Shown here in pieces: positions 35,699 through 42,776 of a stretch of 64,000 nt of DNA. Both the position numbers and the translations under genes were made by a program. The first letter of the stretch is position 1; each line of letters opens with the position of its first letter. The notes under the pieces are model-generated. The model made no database searches. It was not told where the DNA came from and worked only from the letters and a program-made list of their open reading frames with translations. The stretch comes from Vulcanimicrobium sp035943995 (GTDB lineage Bacteria; Vulcanimicrobiota; Vulcanimicrobiia; Vulcanimicrobiales; Vulcanimicrobiaceae): positions 19,005 through 83,004 of the forward strand of contig DASZBS010000097.1 in NCBI GenBank assembly GCA_035943995.1, read 5' to 3'.

Positions 35699-36820
35699 TT
35701 ATGCCGGCTTCGGGCGCTTGTAGAATTGGACCGGGACGACGACGCCGGGATGGCGCGTGCCGCGGACCTCGACTTCGAGCGGCGTACCGTCGGCCGCCGC
35801 CGACGGCTCGACCAGCGCGGTCGCGATGTTCTTACCGACGGCGGGGCCGAACGAGCCGCTGCGAATCTCGCCAACGCGCGTGCCTGCGGCGAACACCGGG
35901 TAGCCGGCGCGCGCCGGGACGCGGCCTTCCATCGTGAGCCCGACGATGCGCGCGTAGTCGCCGGCGTCGCGCTGCGCGGCGAGCGCGTCGCGGCCGCAGA
36001 ACTCGGGCTTGTCGAACTTGATCGCCCACGCCATGCCGGCTTGCAGCGGCGTGATCTCTTCGGTCATCTCGTGGCCGTACAGCGGCATCCCCGCTTCGAG
36101 GCGGAGCACGTCGCGCGCACCCAGGCCGCACGCCTCGAGACCGGCCTCGCGGTTCTCGGCGAGCAGCGCATCCCACACGGGCGTGGCTTCTTCGGACGGC
36201 AAGAAGATCTCGAAACCGTCCTCGCCGGTGTAGCCCGTGCGCGCGATCACGACCGGCTCGCGCAAGCCTTTCACGCGCGTCTCGGCGCAGGCGTAGTATT
36301 TCATCGAGGCGAGGTCGGCTTCGATGTACGGCTGCAGCCACTCGACCGAGCGCGGGCCTTGGATCGCGATGAGCGCGCGGTCGCCGTGCAGGTTCGTCGC
36401 CTTGACGTCGCCGGACAGGTTGCCGCTGACGTGCGCCCACATCTTGTCGGCGTTGCCGGCGTTGACGACGAGCAGCCAGCGGTTCTCGTCGAGCCGGTAG
36501 AAGATGACGTCGTCGTGTGCGCCGCCCTGCTCGTTGGTGAAGATGTTGTAGCGCGCCTGACCGGGCTTCATGTTCGCGACCTTGTTAACGGTCAGCGACT
36601 CCGCCCAGGTGCCGACGTCGGCGCCGCGGAGGTCGAACTGCGCCATGTGCGAGAGGTCGAACAGCCCCGCTCGCTTGCGGACGGCCTCGTGCTCCTTGAG
36701 GATGCTCGAGTACTGCACGGGCATCTCGAACCCGCCGAACGGCACGATCCGCGCCCCGAGCGCCAGATGTGCATCGTAGAGCGCGGTGCGGCGAAGTGTG
36801 CCGTTGATCTCGGTGGTCAT
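35699..36820 (-). CDS. gcvT: Glycine cleavage system T protein (aminomethyltransferase)
   Basis: GcvT transfers the one-carbon unit from the H-protein-bound intermediate to tetrahydrofolate. This 373-residue protein begins MTTEINGTLRRTALYDAHLA. It keeps RAGLFDLSHMAQFDLRGADV, YNIFTNEQGGAHDDVIFY, LVVNAGNADKMWAHV, GYTGEDGFEIFLPSEEA and the folate-site region LRLEAGMPLYGHEMTEEITPLQAGM. It is the first gene of the gcv operon. No clear ribosome site or promoter is seen in the 59 bases upstream, and a degraded copy of its first ~95 bases lies 2.1 kb upstream (38881-38977). Confidence 0.95.
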   Translation of the reverse strand: MTTEINGTLRRTALYDAHLALGARIVPFGGFEMPVQYSSILKEHEAVRKRAGLFDLSHMAQFDLRGADVGTWAESLTVNKVANMKPGQARYNIFTNEQGGAHDDVIFYRLDENRWLLVVNAGNADKMWAHVSGNLSGDVKATNLHGDRALIAIQGPRSVEWLQPYIEADLASMKYYACAETRVKGLREPVVIARTGYTGEDGFEIFLPSEEATPVWDALLAENREAGLEACGLGARDVLRLEAGMPLYGHEMTEEITPLQAGMAWAIKFDKPEFCGRDALAAQRDAGDYARIVGLTMEGRVPARAGYPVFAAGTRVGEIRSGSFGPAVGKNIATALVEPSAAADGTPLEVEVRGTRHPGVVVPVQFYKRPKPA

Positions 36821-36879
36821 GGAAGGACGGTGCTACGACAGGCTGGCCCCGCCCTTCGCGGTCGCGGAGGCGACGACGC

Positions 36880-37995
36880 TTACTGGGTATTTTGGGGCTT
36901 TGCCGGGCCGCGGTTCGTGACGTCCGCGTCGGCACGACGCACCTGCGCGTAGTAGGCAATGCACCATTGGCTCGCCGCGACATCGTCGTATGGGTCGTTC
37001 GAAAGACCTCGCTCATTAAGGTTTCGCTCGATGATGCAGTCCACTTGATTCTGGAGGTCCGAGAGAGCTTCGTCGAGCACGCGGCGTTGCGTTCCGGCAC
37101 CCGTGCCCACGGAAAGCCGACGCGCATGACCTACGATGTGGTGTCCGTTGCCGCCGACTTGCATCAATTTCGCCGCGTCGCAGTAATAAACGTCAACCGC
37201 GATGTCAGCCGTGTTCGGAATGCCGACCAATGAGACGCCCGCACCCCCGACCTTATAGATTGTCCCCCACGGCTGCGGCTGCGAAAAGCTCAGCGCGCTC
37301 GCCGTAAGCACAGCCCGTAGGGGGTCGAGATTGGCCGCTGCAAGAGATCCTTGGCCGTCGACGAGCATCTTGCTTGCGCTTCCCTTGCATAGATTCGCTT
37401 TAGAATCAATCGTCTTCACCTCCGTGATCGCAAGCTCACGCTCCAAACGACCGTTGATGATGTCAGCATTGTCGCCAAAAATCGGTAGATACGCAACATT
37501 TGGGAACGCCGTCACCGCGAACAACGCTGACCAATCCGCCGCTCGAAGCGTTTCAAGTGAACCGGTTATTGATCCGCCAATTTTAACGCCGAATGAGGTC
37601 CCGGATGATAAAGACGCCGTGGCGGCCGAAACGGTATAGCCGTTCACGGTAACGAGGTTGACGTTTCCGTTTTTACATGCAGTTGCAACGATGGTAGGCT
37701 GCGCACTTCCCGGCGCAAGACGAGATTCTACATCGCCCAGAGGATCCGGCGACAATCGGTCATCGATGAGGAGAGCCCTCTCGGCCAACTTTGCCTGGAT
37801 AACGCGTTTGACAGCGTCGATGTCCGGCGTCGTGCAGGGCTGACCACCTGAGCTTGCGATCGGCATGACGTAGGTCGGAACTGTAGGATTCGGAGCCGCA
37901 ACCGAAGGCCGGGATAATGTGACGGCGGTAACCACCGCTACCGCCGCGGCGAAGATTGGAGGCCCGACCTGAGTCGAGAGCTGGAAAAGTTTCAT
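36880..37995 (-). CDS. Exported hypothetical protein, 371 aa
   Basis: I do not recognise this protein. Residues ~10-34 form a signal peptide or membrane anchor (VGPPIFAAAVAVVTAVTLS, ending SVAA). The mature part has six or more cysteines, including TPDIDAVKRVIQ after a Cys, ATACKNGNVNLV, NLCKGSA, VYYCDAA, VDCIIERN and WCIAYY. This suggests several disulfides in an oxidising compartment. The DNA is clearly less GC-rich than the flanks: 27 of 60 bases are G or C at 37441-37500. It lies between gcvT and its duplicated 5' fragment and so belongs to the inserted segment. Confidence 0.65.
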   Translation of the reverse strand: MKLFQLSTQVGPPIFAAAVAVVTAVTLSRPSVAAPNPTVPTYVMPIASSGGQPCTTPDIDAVKRVIQAKLAERALLIDDRLSPDPLGDVESRLAPGSAQPTIVATACKNGNVNLVTVNGYTVSAATASLSSGTSFGVKIGGSITGSLETLRAADWSALFAVTAFPNVAYLPIFGDNADIINGRLERELAITEVKTIDSKANLCKGSASKMLVDGQGSLAAANLDPLRAVLTASALSFSQPQPWGTIYKVGGAGVSLVGIPNTADIAVDVYYCDAAKLMQVGGNGHHIVGHARRLSVGTGAGTQRRVLDEALSDLQNQVDCIIERNLNERGLSNDPYDDVAASQWCIAYYAQVRRADADVTNRGPAKPQNTQ

Positions 37996-38121
37996 AAACT
38001 ACACCTTCACGGTCATCTCTTATTACGCTCACGATACGCCCACGCGGTTTCACACGGGTTACGGCCCCATATGCAGAACTACGCGCCGGTGGAGAGCTCG
38101 ACACCGTATCGCCGCACCGAA

Positions 38122-38757
38122 TTAATCCGTGCTGTTCTTGTCTGCGAAGCGGTTGACAACGAACGCTCCTTGTCCCAAGCCGACCAAGGCCAGTAATGCG
38201 GCATCTATATTGGGGTACGATGTCGCTGTTGCGTCCGCGAAGGCGGGATGCGCTTGCAAGACGGTGTACACGTACACCGCCGCCGCGACGACAGTCCACG
38301 CCAGCATTTGTGCCTTTGGTAGAGATAACGCGTCAACGCCGGCGTCCTGAACGAACGCGCGCAGCGACAAGCGTTGATCAGCAGCAGCGACGGCGCCCTG
38401 CGGCTGTCCCTTTGCACGCGAAACAGCAGTCGCCGTAATGCTGAGGCCCATGAGAAGCAGCAGATTGTCCGGAAACTTCGGACCTTTGTTCGTTACGTTA
38501 TACTTCGGCGGACAGACGGCAACTTTGGGAATGTCTTTCGCCGTGCACCAATTGAACACTCCGGCGGGGCCGCCAGCGTGCGCTGTGAAGAGATATCCGT
38601 ACGTAAACAGTGCGACCTCGGTCCAAATAAAGAATTGGAGCTTTGCAGTGCTGTAAAGACCGTCGGTCTGGAGCATCCCCGGTACCCGGAATGCTAATGC
38701 CGCAAGGATGAAAATGGCCGCAAGCCCCGCGGCTATCGCAACAGGATCAATTTGCAT
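38122..38757 (-). CDS. Small multi-pass membrane protein with an internal repeat
   Basis: This 211-residue protein starts MQIDPVAIAAGLAAIF after ribosome site GGAGGG. Four or five membrane helices are likely: near residues 6-25, 40-58 (AKLQFFIWTEVALFTYGYLF), 92-110 (NLLLLMGLSITATAVSRA), 145-165 and 180-200. The pattern [KR]-x-Q-x3-WT followed by a helix and then LLxLxGLx occurs twice (KLQFFIWT ... LLLLMGLSI and KAQMLAWT ... LLALVGLGQ), so the protein looks like a tandem duplication. Similar Q-x3-WT repeats occur in uncharacterised bacterial membrane proteins. No function is known to me. It lies within the lower-GC accessory segment. Confidence 0.65.
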   Translation of the reverse strand: MQIDPVAIAAGLAAIFILAALAFRVPGMLQTDGLYSTAKLQFFIWTEVALFTYGYLFTAHAGGPAGVFNWCTAKDIPKVAVCPPKYNVTNKGPKFPDNLLLLMGLSITATAVSRAKGQPQGAVAAADQRLSLRAFVQDAGVDALSLPKAQMLAWTVVAAAVYVYTVLQAHPAFADATATSYPNIDAALLALVGLGQGAFVVNRFADKNSTD

Positions 38758-38880
38758 CGCATGGTCCCTCCTAGTGAGAATCATAGGACCAAACGGTTTC
38801 AAGTCCGTAACAGTAGGAACTCGGCACCACCTCGGATCCACCACACTACATCCCAATTTTTGTCGAACGACTACACCGCC

Positions 38881-38977
38881 ATCTCGAATCGCCGAACGGC
38901 ACGGTCCGTGCCCCGAGCGCTAGATGTGCATCGTAGGCGCGGCGCAGCGAAGCGTGCCGTTGAACTCGGCGGTCAGT
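38881..38977 (-). pseudogene. Degraded duplicate of the 5' end of gcvT
   Basis: Bases 38881-38977 align with 36722-36820, the first ~33 codons of gcvT, at roughly 85-90 percent identity by eye. They share runs such as GCCGAACGGCACG and CCCCGAGCG, AGATGTGCATCGTAG and GTGCCGTTGA. The copy has two single-base deletions that shift the frame, and the start codon region (GGTCAT in gcvT) reads GGTCAG, so the ATG is lost. In the frame that survives best, the peptide YDAHLALGAR-x-VPFG is still readable. This is a non-functional relic and marks a boundary of the accessory segment. Confidence 0.85.
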
Positions 38978-39042
38978 AGTAGCCGGGCGGTACGTTGGAC
39001 GTGCCGCGCCCTGTCCGTCGCAACGCACTCGAACGACTCGCC

Positions 39043-39633
39043 CTATTCGGTATATTCGGCTTCCTGGCGCCGGCAATGCTCGTCGACTAGCTCCTGCAGC
39101 GTTCTTTCGTCGAGCAAGGTGCGCTCGTCGATCAGCGGCGCCGGCACATCCCGAGTGCCGGTGATGGCGAAATATCCGGTTGCATTCGGAATGTTGTGGA
39201 CGTTCGGAGGAATGACCAAGCGTAACGCTCTTTCACCGAAAAACACCTGTTCTTTGCCATTTGACGTCTGGGCTCCGGGAGGGGGGTCACCCCAATCGTC
39301 ATGTTTGCCGTGCAGATTCTTGTCCACGAGGCACGAGAATGCTTGGAACAGATAGAGCCACGCTGCCCGGTGTACGTTCGCGAAGTCGTTAGCGTTGAAT
39401 GCGTTCATGTCGCCGGTCGGGTACGCGAGCTCGATCAAGGTTGCGAATCGCTCGATATAATCGTCCGGCTTGAGATAGAATTGCTTTACGACCCCAAGGT
39501 ACGAAAGAGCGAAACCTCGGTCGTTCAGCATCCTGTTCGCCAGCATACGTCCCGCGTCGAGCGTCTGCGCTCGGCGCCAAGACGGTGGCGTGTTCTTCTC
39601 CCCGTCGATATACGGATCGGGCCAATCGGTCAT
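39043..39633 (-). CDS. MTDWP-family hypothetical protein, copy 1
   Basis: This 196-residue protein starts MTDWPDPYIDGEKN at an ATG with ribosome site AAGGAG. It is a paralogue of the next upstream gene. Both share the start MTDWP, a segment AGR-x-LANR near residue 28, YLGxVKxxY, then NDFANxHRAAWL and a following FxLVDK, DWGxPP, and the C-terminal motif NVHNIPN-x-TGxF. There is no signal peptide or membrane helix. The conserved His and Asp/Asn residues (FANVHRAAW, NVHN) could form a metal or catalytic site, but nothing identifies a reaction. It is unlike any family I recognise. This copy has an extra C-terminal tail rich in Glu and Arg. Confidence 0.65.
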   Translation of the reverse strand: MTDWPDPYIDGEKNTPPSWRRAQTLDAGRMLANRMLNDRGFALSYLGVVKQFYLKPDDYIERFATLIELAYPTGDMNAFNANDFANVHRAAWLYLFQAFSCLVDKNLHGKHDDWGDPPPGAQTSNGKEQVFFGERALRLVIPPNVHNIPNATGYFAITGTRDVPAPLIDERTLLDERTLQELVDEHCRRQEAEYTE

Positions 39634-39661
39634 CTCGGACTCCTTATGTGAAGAATATCTT

Positions 39662-40231
39662 TCAGCGATTGACGGGCGCCGCAGCGATGTCCTCGGTGCT
39701 AATGTTGAAGAACCCCGTCGAATTCGGAATATTGTGGACGTTGTAGAACCACCAGGTTGCCGCTGCACGGTCGTCTCCGGCGTTCCTTGCCTGCACCAAG
39801 CCGTCATCACCGCGCGAAATTCCCCGATGAGGTGTCGGTGCCTCGACCATCGGCGGGTTACCCCAATCTGAGGTCCCCGCTGTATCGACGTGAGGACACT
39901 TGTCCACGAGGAGAGCAAACGCGTTGGCGAGTTGCAACCATGCTGCTCGATGGCAATTTGCGAAGTCGTTCGAGTTGCAACCCTGCGTCGTGAACGTCAG
40001 GTGTGCATCGTGTATCGCCGTCTCGATCAAAGCGAGATACTCGGCCGAATGCTCGCCACGATCGGCATAGTACTCCTTCACCGTGCCGAGGTAATTTTCT
40101 GCAAACGAGCGATCGGCGAAGATGCGGTTTGCCAATACACGCCCCGCCTGCAAAACCTGATCCCTCGTCCAATGTGGCACTCCGGGATTGAGCGGCCCAA
40201 CAGCGTCGTATTCAGGTGGCCAATCAGTCAT
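39662..40231 (-). CDS. MTDWP-family hypothetical protein, copy 2
   Basis: This 189-residue protein starts MTDWPPEYDAVGPLNPGVPH. It is upstream of, and paralogous to, the gene at 39043-39633. Shared blocks are QAGRVLANRIFADRSFAENYLGT, NSNDFANCHRAAWLQLANAFALLVDK, DWGNPP and YNVHNIPNSTGFFNI. It has three cysteines where copy 1 has one, and lacks copy 1's tail. The 28-base gap and same strand suggest one operon. No clear ribosome site precedes its ATG. It is divergent from the regulator at 40481, which may control it. Confidence 0.65.
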   Translation of the reverse strand: MTDWPPEYDAVGPLNPGVPHWTRDQVLQAGRVLANRIFADRSFAENYLGTVKEYYADRGEHSAEYLALIETAIHDAHLTFTTQGCNSNDFANCHRAAWLQLANAFALLVDKCPHVDTAGTSDWGNPPMVEAPTPHRGISRGDDGLVQARNAGDDRAAATWWFYNVHNIPNSTGFFNISTEDIAAAPVNR

Positions 40232-40480
40232 GACTAATCACGCTTTCGTCAGGGAATGGGGAGCGTAATCATACATCGCGACGGTTACGACCCGGTTTCA
40301 ACAGCGGGCGACATTGACGCGTCTTTCGTCCGGGCGAGGCCGTTTGCGGGATTCCTCAGGCGGCGCTCTTTCCAACGTTCCGACCACTGCCGCTCCCGGG
40401 CAGCAGATCGACCGACCACACCGACGATCTACGGGGTTTCCACGATAGCGCGCCGCGCGACCCCGAGCTACCGTTTTGGG

Positions 40481-41323
40481 GTGATCGAGCGAACGGACCA
40501 CTTGGCGCAACTTCTCCACGAAGCGATTTTGGTCGCGGAGCGGACCCGCGACCGAACAGTGCTGCGGCACCTGCGCGGAGCCCGTCTTTCGCTGCACGAG
40601 TCGTTCGATACTGACGTGCCGATCCGCGTCGATATCATCTCGGGACGGGTTTTCGCGCGCGGGCTCCCGATTGCGTTCTCCCGTGCCGAGCTTGCAGTGG
40701 TCATCGCCCTCGCCCTCAATGAGCGCGGTGTCCCGAGCGAACTCTTGGCTGAAGATCTCTACCCCAATGCTGACATCACTGCGGCGGCGAATACATTGAA
40801 AGTGAACGTTCATCGAGTTCGCCGCCGAGCCGGGTCACACAACGTGATTCGGCACGCTGACGGCCGGTATCGTTTGGGAGAGACAATTGACGTCGATCTT
40901 CCGCGAGCCGAATCTGAGCTCCGATGCCTTCGGCTTGGCAGATGTCTCACGAGCGAGGCGCGGGACCGGATGGAGCGCCTGCGACGGCGGGTTCTCGAGG
41001 GACGCCCTGCGTTCATCCTGCAATGGTCGTGGTTCGACGAAACCGAACAGCGGTTGCGAGAACTGGGCCGGGAGCTGACCCTACTTCTGGCGCGAGATGC
41101 ACTCGACGAAGAACACTATCAGCGCGCGCTAGAGCTCGTAGCGGAGCTCGGCCGCGAAGATCCTCTCGATGAGGTCGCAGCAGAGATCGCGATTCGCGCA
41201 TTTCTCCTCGCCGGCGACCATGCGGCAGCTGTGCTGCACTATCGCCGCTACGCCTCGGTGCTTCAGCGCGAGATTAATTCACGCCCATCCGAGGATTTGC
41301 GCGCGCTCGTCCGCGAAGCATGA
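40481..41323 (+). CDS. Winged-helix/BTAD-like transcriptional regulator
   Basis: This regulator resembles the SARP/AfsR type. An OmpR/PhoB-like winged helix (IAFSRAELAVVIALALNERG, then VNVHRVRRRAGSHNVIRHADGRYRL, with the wing) is followed by a helical bacterial transcriptional activator-like region of TPR type (LGRELTLLLARDALDEEHYQRALELVAE, AAVLHYRRYASVLQREI). Start choice: the frame is open back to ATG 40256, but residues 1-75 of that longer product are Arg/Ser-rich and unstructured, and would leave only 24 bases to the divergent gene. I prefer GTG 40481 (280 aa). The likely target is the divergent MTDWP pair. Confidence 0.7.
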   Translation: MIERTDHLAQLLHEAILVAERTRDRTVLRHLRGARLSLHESFDTDVPIRVDIISGRVFARGLPIAFSRAELAVVIALALNERGVPSELLAEDLYPNADITAAANTLKVNVHRVRRRAGSHNVIRHADGRYRLGETIDVDLPRAESELRCLRLGRCLTSEARDRMERLRRRVLEGRPAFILQWSWFDETEQRLRELGRELTLLLARDALDEEHYQRALELVAELGREDPLDEVAAEIAIRAFLLAGDHAAAVLHYRRYASVLQREINSRPSEDLRALVREA

Positions 41324-41325
41324 TG

Positions 41326-42753
41326 TCAATCGAGCTCCCAGCGCGCACAAGAATATGTCGCGGGCACCAAGAGCGGCGGCGCCACGAATCCTCGTACGTG
41401 CGGGGAAATTCCTAGATCCTCATATGCGCGGGACAGCGGAATACACGCGATGGTGTCATAAAGCATTCGGAGCGCCGCCTGACGCTCTCCGCGGCGAATA
41501 GCGGATTCGAATCCTGGTTCGCACCACCGCGCGAAGTTGCCGCCTGCGGGCGGGCGGCTGTCGCACGACCAGTCCGCTTCATAGTCGGGATTGTCGCCGT
41601 ACGTCAGCGGAACGACGGCGATGTCGAAGGCGCCGCTGCGCAACGGTCCTTCGAGACTCGAATATCGCGAGGTCGGGGTCGGACGCAACGTGGAGGCAAC
41701 CCCCACCGCAAGCAAAGTCTGCTGCAGCAATGTCGCCATTCGTGTTTGCGCCGGGCTTTCAGTGACAAACACGATCGTGAGTTCGCGGTCAGCCACCGCC
41801 GCTCGGAGCGCCGCGGTCGTGCTCCGATCGAACGCCAGCGCTCTGGCGAACCCCGCGTCGTTGCCGCCGGATAGCAACAGCGAGGCCAATAGGGTCGTTC
41901 GTTTGCGGTCGTAAGCCCTTTGGAGCGACGGGACATCGATTGCGTGTGCGAATGCGCGCCGGGCGGCGACGTCGTGCAGCGTTCGGTCTGCATTGAGAAT
42001 CAAGACCGCAGTCGAGGAGATGCGGCGTAGGCGTCTGAAACGATCGGCGCCAAAGGCGTTCGGCGTGAGCGGAAGCGCGATGTCCGCTTCGCCGGACAGG
42101 AGCCGCACGTTCGCCGTCATGTCGGACGAGAGCAGCCGCAACTCAATCGCGTCGAGGCGGGGCGACCCACGCGGAGACGCGTCGTACCGCTCCAGGCGCC
42201 AGCGCTGCAGTTCCGGACGTGCGCGCACCGCAAAAGGTCCTGTCCCGAGCGGCGTTCCGTCCGGAGCACGCCTGACCAGCGGGAGCGCCGGCGTTCCGTA
42301 AGGCCCGAAGAACGAACGGACAAAGCCCGGCCGCGGCGAATCGAGAAGCACATCGAAGTCGTGATCACCTCCGACGACGAGTTCCCGAATCGACCGGTAC
42401 GGTTCGCTGGTGCCCCACCGCGTCGCGCGAATGGACGCCAACGCGTCCGCGACGTCGCGCGCGACGAACCGCCGCCCGTCATGCCAGTCGGCACGGCGCA
42501 AACGATAATGCAACCGTCGTCCCCCGTCCGTCTCCGCCGGCAGGCTCGTCGCGAGCAATGGGACGGTGTGCCCATCCCACCCGACGAGGCCGTCCGCGTA
42601 GAGCCAGGCGAGCTCGTCGATGCCACTTTCCGGGTCGCGGTACGGGTCGATGTCATGGCCCAGCGGATTGGCGTCGAGGCGCAGCGTGCGACCGCGCGCG
42701 GGACGCGCGCTTGCGGCCGTCGCGATACCAGCCAAGAATTCGGAGCGGCGCAC
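41326..42753 (-). CDS. Family-5 extracellular solute-binding protein (solitary)
   Basis: This ~475-residue protein resembles the peptide/nickel-binding proteins of ABC transporters (SBP family 5). Blocks are DELAWLYADGLVGWD, LHYRLRRADWHDGRRFVARDVADAL (typical 'W.DG.pftA.DV..s'), GTGPFAVR and ALRMLYDTIACIPL. The start GTG 42753 gives MRRSEFLAGIATAASA, a twin-arginine-like signal (RRSEFLAG). TTG 42783 upstream is possible but overlaps the divergent LuxR gene. No ABC permease or ATPase is adjacent, and the end converges on the BTAD regulator with 2 bases between. It may serve a sensory role with the LuxR ATPase, or use a transporter encoded elsewhere. Confidence 0.75.
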   Translation of the reverse strand: MRRSEFLAGIATAASARPARGRTLRLDANPLGHDIDPYRDPESGIDELAWLYADGLVGWDGHTVPLLATSLPAETDGGRRLHYRLRRADWHDGRRFVARDVADALASIRATRWGTSEPYRSIRELVVGGDHDFDVLLDSPRPGFVRSFFGPYGTPALPLVRRAPDGTPLGTGPFAVRARPELQRWRLERYDASPRGSPRLDAIELRLLSSDMTANVRLLSGEADIALPLTPNAFGADRFRRLRRISSTAVLILNADRTLHDVAARRAFAHAIDVPSLQRAYDRKRTTLLASLLLSGGNDAGFARALAFDRSTTAALRAAVADRELTIVFVTESPAQTRMATLLQQTLLAVGVASTLRPTPTSRYSSLEGPLRSGAFDIAVVPLTYGDNPDYEADWSCDSRPPAGGNFARWCEPGFESAIRRGERQAALRMLYDTIACIPLSRAYEDLGISPHVRGFVAPPLLVPATYSCARWELD

Positions 42754-42776
42754 CGACAAGACTTGGGCGGCACGGG

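Noticed and set aside
36821..36879. Glycine riboswitch upstream of gcvT.
   Set aside because: The 59-base gap is too short for even one aptamer, and no matching conserved core was seen in it or further upstream.
40256..40480. Extended N terminus of the BTAD-like regulator from ATG 40256.
   Set aside because: Residues 1-75 look like non-coding translation (Arg/Ser-rich), and the start would leave 24 bases to the divergent gene.
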